A stretch of DNA of 30,238 nt from positions 1 to 30,238 of the forward strand of contig CAZYOQ010000017.1 of NCBI GenBank assembly GCA_964649145.1, in the 5' to 3' direction. The stretch's first letter is position 1. Each line of letters begins with the position of its first letter. A program made the translations under genes and the position numbers. Below, one piece after another: positions 7,761-15,387 of the stretch. The notes below the pieces were generated by a model. That model did no database searches. It was not told the DNA's origin and saw nothing but the letters and a program-made list of their open reading frames with translations. Source of the stretch: MGBC163016 sp964649145 (lineage in GTDB: Bacteria; Actinomycetota; Coriobacteriia; Coriobacteriales; Eggerthellaceae).

Positions 7761-8432
7761 ATGATTATTGCAATTGATGGCCCGTCTGGTGCGGGCAAGT
7801 CGACTATCGCAAAAGCAGTTGCCAAAGAGCTTGGCTTTGCCGTATTAGATACAGGTGCTATGTATAGGTCTGTTGCTTGGCTTGCTGTGCAAAAGGAAAT
7901 CCCGCTTGATGACGATGCTGCGCTAGGTAAGCTTGCATGCGAATGTGAGATAGTATTTGAAAACGAGAAGGGCGATAGCTCCCCGAAAAAAGTTCTTATA
8001 GACGGACACGATGTAACTACAGCCATTCGCACATCCCAGATAGACAAGGCGGTAACGCCGGTTTCTGCTGCACCTTCTGTTCGTGAGGCTATGGTCGACC
8101 AGCAGCGCAAGATCGCTCGCGGCGGCAATTATGTGATGGAAGGCCGCGACATAGGAACCACCGTTATTCCCGATGCGGAAGTAAAGGTTTTCCTTACGGC
8201 TTCAGATGAGGAGAGAGCTCATAGGCGTGTGCGTCAAAATGTTGATCGTGGCGTGGGCTCTATTGACTACGATGAGGTGCTTGCCGATTTGATTCGCCGC
8301 GATAAGGCCGATTCTTCCCGTGCGACGTCTCCGCTTGTGCCTGCGCAAGACGCAGTCATGATAGATACGACATCTCTTTATATCGAAGAGGTAATTTCGA
8401 AGATTTGTGAGCTTGCAAAAGGGCAAATGTAG
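7761..8432 (+). CDS. cmk: Cytidylate kinase
   Basis: CMP kinase phosphorylates CMP and dCMP with ATP, recycling nucleotides released by lipid and RNA turnover. The 223-residue protein has the P-loop GPSGAGKS (7-14), the NMP-binding LDTGAMYRS (30-38) and the diagnostic MEGRDIGTTVIPDAEVKVFLTAS region in the second half, followed by an arginine-rich lid (ERAHRRVRQN). The ATG abuts the aroA TAG (TAGATG), so it is probably translated by re-initiation; only a weak GGTGA precedes it. cmk next to plsC and ispH is a recurrent order, and CMP is itself a by-product of phospholipid synthesis. Confidence 0.95.
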   Translation: MIIAIDGPSGAGKSTIAKAVAKELGFAVLDTGAMYRSVAWLAVQKEIPLDDDAALGKLACECEIVFENEKGDSSPKKVLIDGHDVTTAIRTSQIDKAVTPVSAAPSVREAMVDQQRKIARGGNYVMEGRDIGTTVIPDAEVKVFLTASDEERAHRRVRQNVDRGVGSIDYDEVLADLIRRDKADSSRATSPLVPAQDAVMIDTTSLYIEEVISKICELAKGQM

Positions 8433-8446
8433 AGGCGATAGCTTTA

Positions 8447-9445
8447 ATGTCATTGATCCTTCCCGAAGAGAAGATGTGGGATATGCCTATTGGGGGTAAT
8501 TCCCAAGATAGGCAAATTCCTCACTTGTTCGGAAATCTTGCATTTGGTGTGGTTGGAGCAATTTGTAAGGTGTGCTTTCGCTATAGGGTAGACGGGCGCG
8601 AGAACTTGCGTGCATTCAAAGGACGATCGGGCGCGCTTGTTGTTTGCAACCACACTTCTTATTTGGATGTTGTCTTTGTGTATCTTGCCGCTCGCAGCTC
8701 GCAGTGGGTTCGTTTGCTTGGGAAAGAATCGCTTTTTTATGCGGGAGGCAAGGTTTTAGGGCAAATGCTTTCACGCGTGGGTGCATTTCCCATCAAGCGC
8801 GATACTAGTGACCGTAAGGCTATAAAGCGTGCGGCTCGCAACTTGAAGAATCAAGAATTGGTTGGGATTTTCCCCGAGGGTACGCGCCGCGACAAGGGCA
8901 ACAAGGTGCCAAAGATGCATGCCGGAGCCGCTTTCATTGCAAAGATGGGCAAGGCACCTATTCTTCCCATGACCGTGCGTAATGCACAACTTGTAAAACA
9001 AAAGGGAAAGATGCTGCGTTTCCCGAAGATCACTGTTGAATATGGAACCCCTGTGCTTGTGAGCGACTTCGATGCGCTGCCGAAAGACGAGCGTTTGGAT
9101 GGATGCACTTGGTATGTGATGCGCGAGTGCTTTGCGATGTTTTATGATTGTGCACCTGAAGATGTAGATATGAAAGGCCTTTTCCCGGAGGCCAAAGACT
9201 ATAGCGCGTACTTTGCCGAAAACCCTGTTCCAAGGCGTACCACCAAGCAGTTGCTTGACGAGATGGAAGCGGCGAAGCGCCCGAAGGATGCTGGAGAGGC
9301 TGCAGATCTGGGCTCAGGCGAAGAGGGCGAAGGTGCGGCGCGCGAGGGCGAAGGTGTAGATGTAGGTTCAGCGCGCGAGGGTGAAGGTGTGGCGAGTGCG
9401 GCGCAGCATCCAACTTGCAGCGCGTCAAGGTCGCAGGTTTCGTAA
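8447..9445 (+). CDS. plsC: 1-acyl-sn-glycerol-3-phosphate acyltransferase with repetitive tail
   Basis: PlsC acylates lysophosphatidate to phosphatidate at the membrane. The catalytic HX4D motif is NHTSYLD (H69, D74) and the substrate-binding motif is FPEGTRR (142-148); a hydrophobic stretch lies near 29-45. The acyltransferase core ends around 255. Residues about 272-332 form a charged low-complexity tail containing AREGEGV twice, encoded by near-identical 20-base DNA copies 33 bases apart; this tail is not part of the family and is probably disordered. ATG 8447 has only a weak AGAGG far upstream; M10, preceded by GAAGAG, is an alternative start. Its TAA overlaps the ispH ATG by one base. 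Confidence 0.9.
   Translation: MSLILPEEKMWDMPIGGNSQDRQIPHLFGNLAFGVVGAICKVCFRYRVDGRENLRAFKGRSGALVVCNHTSYLDVVFVYLAARSSQWVRLLGKESLFYAGGKVLGQMLSRVGAFPIKRDTSDRKAIKRAARNLKNQELVGIFPEGTRRDKGNKVPKMHAGAAFIAKMGKAPILPMTVRNAQLVKQKGKMLRFPKITVEYGTPVLVSDFDALPKDERLDGCTWYVMRECFAMFYDCAPEDVDMKGLFPEAKDYSAYFAENPVPRRTTKQLLDEMEAAKRPKDAGEAADLGSGEEGEGAAREGEGVDVGSAREGEGVASAAQHPTCSASRSQVS
9338..9390 (+). repeat. In-frame direct repeat in the plsC tail
   Basis: A 20-base unit beginning GCGCGCGAGGG occurs at 9338-9357 and 9371-9390 with a single C/T difference. The 33-base period keeps the reading frame and encodes AREGEGV in each copy. A more diverged related unit (AAGAGGGCGAAGGTG) precedes them from about 9321. Confidence 0.8.
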
Positions 9446-10281
9446 TGAAAGTATTAAAGGCCGAGTTCGCTGGTGCATGCTACGGGGTCAATCGAGCCCT
9501 TGATATGGCACATGCAGTGCTAGACGCGGGCAAAAAGGCTTCTACGCTAGGCCCTTTGATTCATAACCCTGTTGTTGTCGCGCAATTGGAAGAGCGAGGG
9601 CTTAAAGCTGCGCCAGACGTAGATTCTGTTGAAGGCGATTGCGTGATAATCAGAAGCCACGGCGTTACGCCTCAGGTCAAAGAGGCTCTTGAGGCTGCAA
9701 ACCTAGAAATAGTAGATGCCACTTGTCCGCATGTTGCGCGTGCTCAATTAGGTGCAGCCGAACTTGCGGCGCAGGGTTGTCGTGTGCTAGTAGTCGGAGA
9801 GAAGGGCCACCCCGAGGTTGAATCTCTTTTGGCTTATGCCCAGGTCGAGGGTATCAAAGCCGATGTAGTCTTAAGCCCTGATGAGATTCCAGATGATTTA
9901 TACGAACCTGTGGGTGTTGTTGTTCAAACAACTCAGACTCGCGAGGTCTTAAACTCTATTTTGCAAGCTCTTGAAAAGAGGGGCTTTTCGCCACTTGTGA
10001 AGGACACCATATGCTCTGCGACTCAAAAGCGACAGCGTGCTGCGGCTGAAATAGCTTCAAAGGTAGATGCGATGGTGGTAATTGGCGGCAAGAATTCCTC
10101 AAACACTACCCGTCTTGCCGAGATTTGCGAGTCTTTTACTCCGAAGACTTTCCACATTGAGTCGGTGTGCGAGCTTAAGGCGGAAATGTTTTCGGGCTGT
10201 GATGTGGTTGGCATTACAGCTGGGGCATCTACGCCTTCGAGTCAGATTGATGAGGTTGCCTCATGGCTGAAGGCGCTTTGA
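9445..10281 (+). CDS. ispH: 4-hydroxy-3-methylbut-2-enyl diphosphate reductase
   Basis: IspH is the iron-sulfur enzyme that makes IPP and DMAPP in the last step of the MEP isoprenoid pathway. All three cluster-ligating cysteines are present: C12 (GACYGVNRAL), C94 (DATCPHV) and C190 (DTICSATQKRQ), at spacings matching E. coli IspH. SHGV (71-74), GHPEV (121-125) and the C-terminal GASTPSS (260-266) are also conserved. With ATG 9445 the length is 278 residues and the N-terminus MKVLKAEFAGACYGV fits the family. An in-frame TTG at 9415 lies inside plsC and would add non-conserved residues. TAATG coupling to plsC points to co-translation. Confidence 0.95.
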   Translation: MKVLKAEFAGACYGVNRALDMAHAVLDAGKKASTLGPLIHNPVVVAQLEERGLKAAPDVDSVEGDCVIIRSHGVTPQVKEALEAANLEIVDATCPHVARAQLGAAELAAQGCRVLVVGEKGHPEVESLLAYAQVEGIKADVVLSPDEIPDDLYEPVGVVVQTTQTREVLNSILQALEKRGFSPLVKDTICSATQKRQRAAAEIASKVDAMVVIGGKNSSNTTRLAEICESFTPKTFHIESVCELKAEMFSGCDVVGITAGASTPSSQIDEVASWLKAL

Positions 10282-11729
10282 TGGGCGCGTCTAGCCAAAA
10301 TATTGAGATTTGTGCCAATATACTTGACGTTGAGGTGGATTCCCCGGCCTTTGATGCGGGTTTTGAGCCTGGGTGTAAGATCACAGGTGTTGATGGCATG
10401 CCTATTCGAGACATGATCGATTGGCGATGGCTTACCACAGATAATGAGATAGAGGTCTCATATATCGACTTGGATGGGGAAGCGGGCAGTGTTGTTCTTG
10501 TGCGCGAGCCTGAAGAGGATTGGGGCTTTACTTTCGATGAGGCCGTGTTTGATGGTGTTCGTACTTGCAGAAATGCATGCACGTTCTGCTTCATGCGCCA
10601 GCTACCCGAGGCTATGCGATCAACCTTAACCTTGCGTGACGACGACTACCGCCTAAGTTTTCTTGAGGGCACTTTCTCCACTTTAACGAATGTAGGCGAT
10701 GCTGATATCGCGCGAATTGTTGAGCAACATATCTCACCTTTGCGCTTGTCGCTACACGCCATAGACGCAAACGTTCGCAGAAGCTTGATTGGAAAGCATG
10801 AGCACGCAGGAATAGAGGCTTTGCAAAAATTGCTTGATTTTGGCATCGAGTTCGACGCACAAATAGTGCTTGTACCCGAGGTGAATGATGGCAAGGTTCT
10901 AGACGAAACGCTCGCTTGGGCATATGAGCGACCAGGAATTAGAAATATTGGTATTGTGCCTTTGGGTTTTACCAAATACCAAGACGACTTCTCTAAAAGC
11001 TTCGATGACTCAAACGACGCGATGCGCATCCTAAAACAGGTGCAGCCTTATCAGAGACAAGCATTTGAAGAACGTGGAATTCCTTGGGTTTACCCGGCGG
11101 ATGAGTTTTACTGCAACGCTTATGGAGATGAAGTTATAGACAATATTCCAGATGATAATTTCTACGGCGATTTTTCGATGTTTGAAGACGGGATTGGAAT
11201 TGTTAGATCTGCCATTGATTCTTGGGAAGAGGCTTGTGCATCCGGTGTGACCGCACGACTTGCTAGCGCTTTGGATGCTGCCAATATGCGCATCTTCTAC
11301 ATTTGCGGAGAGTCTATGAGCCACTATGGCAATCAGGTTGTTGAGCGTTGTGGTCTTGCGGGGAAGTTTGAATTTGCTTTCGCCAAGAACCGCTTCTTTG
11401 GTGGAAACGTAAACGTTACTGGCCTTCTGTGTGGGTGCGACCTTGCTTTTGCTATAAAAGAGCTGGTGGAAGGCTTGCAAGAAGACTCAGCAGATAAGAT
11501 GAGCTCCACCAAGCAGACTATCATTGCAATTCCTGATATAGTCTTTAATGTTGATGGGGTCACTCTTGACGATTGGACACTTGAAGATATCAAAGCGCAT
11601 GTCAGCGAAGATTTTGGTAATGCTTCTGGCAAAGATTCGCCCATACGCCTTCTCGTAGCAAGCTCCAATCCATTAAACTATGCAAAACAGCTTTGTGAGA
11701 TTGCCAAAGATTCTGATGCCCTCACTTAA
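10263..11729 (+). CDS. PDZ-like/radical-SAM-like DUF512 iron-sulfur protein
   Basis: A 488-residue member of the DUF512 family, conserved in Clostridia and Coriobacteriia but of unknown reaction. The N-terminus is PDZ-like (about 18-56, ILDVEVDSPAFDAGFEPGCKI). The central part carries three cysteines in C-x3-C-x2-C spacing (C102, C106, C109 in TCRNACTFCF), followed by the characteristic RDDDYRLSFLEGTFSTLTN, resembling a radical-SAM barrel. The C-terminal third is the DUF512 domain. The start at 10263 has GAGG seven bases upstream and overlaps ispH by 19 bases; an ATG at 10281, overlapping the ispH stop by one base, is equally plausible. Its place between ispH and der is a repeated pairing in related genomes, as I recall it. 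Confidence 0.88.
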   Translation: MAEGALMGASSQNIEICANILDVEVDSPAFDAGFEPGCKITGVDGMPIRDMIDWRWLTTDNEIEVSYIDLDGEAGSVVLVREPEEDWGFTFDEAVFDGVRTCRNACTFCFMRQLPEAMRSTLTLRDDDYRLSFLEGTFSTLTNVGDADIARIVEQHISPLRLSLHAIDANVRRSLIGKHEHAGIEALQKLLDFGIEFDAQIVLVPEVNDGKVLDETLAWAYERPGIRNIGIVPLGFTKYQDDFSKSFDDSNDAMRILKQVQPYQRQAFEERGIPWVYPADEFYCNAYGDEVIDNIPDDNFYGDFSMFEDGIGIVRSAIDSWEEACASGVTARLASALDAANMRIFYICGESMSHYGNQVVERCGLAGKFEFAFAKNRFFGGNVNVTGLLCGCDLAFAIKELVEGLQEDSADKMSSTKQTIIAIPDIVFNVDGVTLDDWTLEDIKAHVSEDFGNASGKDSPIRLLVASSNPLNYAKQLCEIAKDSDALT

Positions 11730-11759
11730 GATGGGCGATATCAAATAGAAGGAAATGCC

Positions 11760-13076
11760 ATGGCTCTACCCCTTGTTGCGATAGTCGGACGCCCAAATGT
11801 GGGCAAGTCGACCTTGGTGAACCGAATATCTCAAACTAACGACGCCATCGTCCATGAAATGCGTGGAGTGACGCGCGACCGCAGCTATCATCCAGCAGAT
11901 TGGAATGGCGTTGATTTCATGTTGGTCGACACAGGTGGCATTGAGGTATCGAATGAAGACACGTTTCAGAAATCCATTCGAGCCCAAGCACTTGAAGCTG
12001 CTAACGAAGCTGATCTAATTCTGTTTGTAGTGGACGGGAAAGTAGGCCTTCAAACTGACGATGATGATGTGGCAAAGATTCTGGTGAAATCAAAGGCGCC
12101 AGTGCTTCTTGTAGTTAATAAGGTCGATAACCCCGAAAAGGAAGACGAGCTCTGGGAATTCTACAACTTAGGGCTTGGCGAGCTTTGGCCTGTATCTGCT
12201 ACTCATGGTCATGGTACAGGAGATCTTCTAGATGAAGTAGTGCGCCAACTCAAGACCGGTGGAGCTAGTGGCCAAGCAGATGAGGAGCCTGCAATCAACG
12301 TTGCAATCATCGGGCGTCCGAATGCGGGTAAATCGTCGCTTACAAATAAGCTTACAAATAACGATCGCTCTATCGTAAGCCCGGTTTCTGGTACCACGCG
12401 TGATGCGATAGATACCCTCGTAAAGCATGATGGCGTGCTTTATAGGATTGTTGATACTGCAGGGCTTCGCCGCAAGAGTCAGATAGAAGAGGATGTGGAA
12501 TATTACGGTTTCGTTCGCGCTATGAAGGCTATCGACCGCGCCGATGTTGCCGTTTTGGTGATAGATTCCAGCATTGGCGTCACAAACGAAGACCAGCGCG
12601 TGGCGAACTATGCCAAAGAGCGCGGATGCGCGATGGTAATAGTCTTGAACAAATGGGATCTTCTTGAAGAGCCAGAGGCTAAAGCTAAGGTTCGCGAAGC
12701 GCTAACAGACGACATGCAATTTGTGGGATATGCTCCAAACGTTGCAATTTCTGCACTTAGTGGCAAGGGTGTTTTGAAAGTGTGGTCGGCAATTGATAAG
12801 GCATACGAGGGCTTTACTATTGAGATTTCCACTTCGAAATTAAATAGGTGGCTTTCGGAAATTCAAGAAACTGGCCATACCGTGACAAAGGGAAAGACGA
12901 TCCTTCGCATGAAGTATGTGACACAAACAGCCACGATGCCACCGCGTTTTACATTCTTTTGCAACAGACCCGATGTTGTAACTGATAATTTCAAGCGATT
13001 CCTCGAAAACAGGTTGCGTGGAAGCTTTCAACTAGAAGGCACGCCCATTCGACTTGGATTCAAGAAGAAGGACTAG
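11760..13076 (+). CDS. der: Ribosome-assembly GTPase Der (EngA)
   Basis: Der is an essential GTPase with two tandem G domains that acts in assembly of the 50S subunit. G domain 1 has GRPNVGKS (10-17), DTGGIE (57-62) and NKVD (120-123). G domain 2 has GRPNAGKS (185-192), DTAGLRRKSQ and NKWD. The C-terminal KH-like domain covers about 355-438 and ends with the family's RLRGSFQLEGTPIRLGFKKKD. Length (438) is typical. The start has GAAGGAA upstream and lies 30 bases after the DUF512 gene. plsY begins three bases after its stop. Confidence 0.97.
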   Translation: MALPLVAIVGRPNVGKSTLVNRISQTNDAIVHEMRGVTRDRSYHPADWNGVDFMLVDTGGIEVSNEDTFQKSIRAQALEAANEADLILFVVDGKVGLQTDDDDVAKILVKSKAPVLLVVNKVDNPEKEDELWEFYNLGLGELWPVSATHGHGTGDLLDEVVRQLKTGGASGQADEEPAINVAIIGRPNAGKSSLTNKLTNNDRSIVSPVSGTTRDAIDTLVKHDGVLYRIVDTAGLRRKSQIEEDVEYYGFVRAMKAIDRADVAVLVIDSSIGVTNEDQRVANYAKERGCAMVIVLNKWDLLEEPEAKAKVREALTDDMQFVGYAPNVAISALSGKGVLKVWSAIDKAYEGFTIEISTSKLNRWLSEIQETGHTVTKGKTILRMKYVTQTATMPPRFTFFCNRPDVVTDNFKRFLENRLRGSFQLEGTPIRLGFKKKD

Positions 13077-13079
13077 TCT

Positions 13080-13760
13080 ATGGTAAGTAACCTGCCTTTG
13101 ATAATTATTGCCTTAGTCTGCGTTTTTGTGGTCTCGTTTCTTCTGGGGTCTATTCCTTGGGGGGTTGTTCTTTCGCGCCAAATATACAAAACTGACATTC
13201 GCAATGTAGGCTCTGGAAACATTGGTACCACTAACGCCTTTCGTGCTATGGGTAAGAAGGGTGGAGTTGCCGTTTTCATCTTAGATATGGCCAAGGGCGT
13301 GATTGCCGGGCTTATAGGCTTTTTCGTTGGTGGGTGGCTTGTAGGGAATAGCTCGACGATGCCATTTTGTGGCCCTGTTCCAGAATCATTGGGTCAGCTT
13401 AGTGGTGTTTTGTCATTTGCAGGATGCATTTGTGGACACATTTTTACTCCTTGGCTAAAGTTTAAGGGCGGCAAGGGCATTGCGGTTGCCTTTGGATGCG
13501 AGTTAGTGTTTCTAGGTTGGGCAGGTGCCTTGTGTGACTTGGCTGTATTCGTTGTGTTTGTTTTGATATCGCGAATGGTTTCTTTGGGGTCTATTTGTGC
13601 GGCCATTGCTCTGCCTTTTATCGCATGGTACTTTTATTCAGGCAATTGGATTGCAATGGGCATTATTATTCTCTTGGCGCTCACGGTTATTTGGGCACAT
13701 AGGTCAAATATCGCTCGCATCTGCAAAGGCGAAGAAAGCCGGATAGGACATAAGAAATGA
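13080..13760 (+). CDS. plsY: Acyl-phosphate:glycerol-3-phosphate acyltransferase
   Basis: PlsY transfers an acyl group from acyl-phosphate to glycerol-3-phosphate, starting membrane phospholipid synthesis. The 226-residue multispanning protein has the three family loops: GSIPWG (23-28) with RNVGSGNIGTTNAFR (41-55), DMAKG (69-73), and HIFTPWLKFKGGKGIA (120-135). Hydrophobic segments appear at about 5-27, 62-84, 107-125, 138-165 and 180-205. The start follows der by three bases; its ribosome site (AGAAGG) is in the der tail. The last four bases overlap gpsA as ATGA, placing the enzyme and the supplier of its glycerol-3-phosphate in one coupled pair. Confidence 0.95.
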   Translation: MVSNLPLIIIALVCVFVVSFLLGSIPWGVVLSRQIYKTDIRNVGSGNIGTTNAFRAMGKKGGVAVFILDMAKGVIAGLIGFFVGGWLVGNSSTMPFCGPVPESLGQLSGVLSFAGCICGHIFTPWLKFKGGKGIAVAFGCELVFLGWAGALCDLAVFVVFVLISRMVSLGSICAAIALPFIAWYFYSGNWIAMGIIILLALTVIWAHRSNIARICKGEESRIGHKK

Positions 13761-14761
13761 AAGTAGCAGTTATTGGAGCTGGTTCTTGGGGGACTGCCCT
13801 GTCGCAGGTCTTGGCGGGTAAGGGCGTGAACGTTTATTTGTGGGCAAGGCGTGAAGAGGTTGTCAAGTCGATAAACGACAGGCATGTGAACCCGTCTTAT
13901 TTAAGCGATGCCGTGCTTTCTGAAAACGTTTTTGCTACTACATCGCTTGAAGAGGCCTTGGAAGGCGCAGAAGTGATAGTTATGGTCACTCCTTCCCAGC
14001 ATGTCCGAGATATTGCTACCAAGATGCACGATTTTGTCGCGGCTGATACACCCATAGTTGTTTGCTCGAAAGGCGTGGAAGCAGGAAGTGGGATGCTGCT
14101 TACGCAGGTTGTGGCCGATGTGCTTGGGGGAGAAGACAGAATTTGCGTGCTTTCAGGCCCTACTCATGCAGAAGAGGTCATCTTCAGCCAGCCTTCGGCA
14201 ACAGTCATTGCGGGAACGGGCAAAGATACCGTCACTTTTGTCCGTGACCTTTTCTTTACCGACAAGTTTCGTACCTATATAAGTGAAGACGCTATAGGCG
14301 TTGAGCTTTGCGGAGCGTTTAAAAACGTTATCGCCATTGCTGTAGGTGTTTCATACGGCATGGGTCACGGTGACAATACTGCTGCGCTTTTGATTACGCG
14401 AGGTCTTGCCGAGATGTCTCGTATGGTAGTTGCGTGCGGAGGAGAGGCTATTACCTGCATGGGTCTTGGAGGCACAGGCGATATGATCGTGACTTGCATG
14501 TCAAGGCATTCGCGCAACCGTCGTTTTGGCCAGGACTATGTCGCACAAGGAAAGACACTAGAAGATTTCATAGAAGACACTCACATGGTTGTTGAAGGAG
14601 CCGTTGCTTGCAAGACGCTTGAGACGCTAAGCGCTAAATACGGAGTCGATCTTCCTCTAACCGATGCTGTTCGTGATGTTGTTTGGAATAAGGGCGACCT
14701 AATTGAAATTGCCCGCGCGCTTTTCATGCGGCCTTTACGCAATGAATTCTATGGGATTTAA
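13757..14761 (+). CDS. gpsA: NAD(P)-dependent glycerol-3-phosphate dehydrogenase
   Basis: GpsA reduces dihydroxyacetone phosphate to sn-glycerol-3-phosphate for phospholipid synthesis. The 334-residue protein begins with the nucleotide-binding GAGSWGTAL (7-15), continues with CSKGVE and LSGPTHAEEV, and has the catalytic-region GAFKNVIAIAVGVSYGMGHGDN and the GLGGTGDMIVTCMSRHSRNRRFG stretch of the C-terminal domain. It overlaps plsY by four bases (ATGA). It is the last gene of the leftward plus-strand block; the next gene is convergent and the 66-base spacer has no clear terminator, only a weak GCTAG/CTAGC inverted repeat at 14785-14805. Confidence 0.96.
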   Translation: MKVAVIGAGSWGTALSQVLAGKGVNVYLWARREEVVKSINDRHVNPSYLSDAVLSENVFATTSLEEALEGAEVIVMVTPSQHVRDIATKMHDFVAADTPIVVCSKGVEAGSGMLLTQVVADVLGGEDRICVLSGPTHAEEVIFSQPSATVIAGTGKDTVTFVRDLFFTDKFRTYISEDAIGVELCGAFKNVIAIAVGVSYGMGHGDNTAALLITRGLAEMSRMVVACGGEAITCMGLGGTGDMIVTCMSRHSRNRRFGQDYVAQGKTLEDFIEDTHMVVEGAVACKTLETLSAKYGVDLPLTDAVRDVVWNKGDLIEIARALFMRPLRNEFYGI

Positions 14762-14827
14762 GATGAGTTTTGGCGCAAGATTTCGCTAGTTGTCGTTCAG
14801 CTAGCTATTGGTTTGGCTCGTGCTGCC

Positions 14828-15328
14828 TTACCCATACCTTTTCTCAAGTTCTCGGAATGCGGCACGCAGTTTGTCTTGTGGGTCTTTTCCCACATAGCCG
14901 CTTTGTGGAATAACCCTGTGTGCAGGTATCAAGATTGCAATAGGGTTTGCTCGCACAGCAGAGCCTACCTGTCTGTATGACGAAGCGTCGCCGAAAGACT
15001 GCGCCAATTCTTTAGAAGTAATTACGTGCGAGTAGGGGATTTTTGCGATTTCTTCCCAAACCTGCTTTTGAAACTTTGAGCCTTCAGCGACATAGTCGAT
15101 ATCGAAAACTGAACGTTTGCCAGACAAGTATTCGAGCAATTGTGTTGCGCATTCATTTGTGATCGAATCTGGCTCTTTTGTACCTTCATACTCAAATTCT
15201 TTGAGGCTAACTCCTGTTACCGCTTTGCCGTTAGAGGCAATAGTGATCTTCCCGAAAGGTGTTTTGTATGCGTAATAAACGGATCGTTTTTGGGAATATT
15301 TCAATGCAAAAGGCCTTTCTTGGCTCAT
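14828..15328 (-). CDS. Alkyltransferase-like protein lacking the catalytic cysteine
   Basis: A 166-residue homologue of O6-alkylguanine-DNA alkyltransferase (Ogt/AGT). It has an N-terminal domain (about 15-80) and the helix-turn-helix DNA-binding domain from FQKQVWEEIAKIPYS onward. The nucleotide-flipping tyrosine (Y118) and the arginine finger (R126 in YRQVGSAVRANP) are kept. The active-site PCHRV, however, reads PAHRV: A136 replaces the methyl-accepting cysteine (codon GCA). It should therefore bind alkylated guanine without repairing it, as alkyltransferase-like (ATL) proteins do; these usually carry tryptophan there, though an alanine form is known from Thermus. ATLs hand lesions to nucleotide excision repair. 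It diverges from rpe and converges on gpsA. A single sequencing error seems unlikely because Cys to Ala needs two base changes. Confidence 0.85.
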   Translation of the reverse strand: MSQERPFALKYSQKRSVYYAYKTPFGKITIASNGKAVTGVSLKEFEYEGTKEPDSITNECATQLLEYLSGKRSVFDIDYVAEGSKFQKQVWEEIAKIPYSHVITSKELAQSFGDASSYRQVGSAVRANPIAILIPAHRVIPQSGYVGKDPQDKLRAAFRELEKRYG

Positions 15329-15358
15329 GCGCTAGAATGGCAAGGACTGTTAACTAGG

Positions 15359-15364
15359 ATTATA
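15359..15364 (-). promoter_or_regulatory. -10 box for the alkyltransferase-like gene
   Basis: Read on the minus strand, 15364-15359 is a perfect TATAAT, 30 bases upstream of the ATG at 15328. No good -35 box is seen at 17 bases; instead the 18-base palindrome at 15362-15379 covers that region, which would suit a regulated promoter. Confidence 0.35.
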
Positions 15365-15379
15365 TCCTTTAAAAGATAT
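15362..15379. promoter_or_regulatory. 18-base near-perfect palindrome between divergent genes
   Basis: ATATCCTTTAAAAGATAT pairs with itself at 8 of 9 positions; the only mismatch is 15367/15374. It lies between the alkyltransferase-like gene and rpe, over the -35 region of the former and just upstream of the rpe start. Its size and symmetry fit a dimeric repressor or activator site; the protein is unknown. Confidence 0.4.
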
Positions 15380-15387
15380 GGAACCCC

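Noticed and set aside
14762..14827. Bidirectional terminator between gpsA and the alkyltransferase-like gene.
   Set aside because: Only a five-base stem with an 11-base loop and no T-run on either strand.
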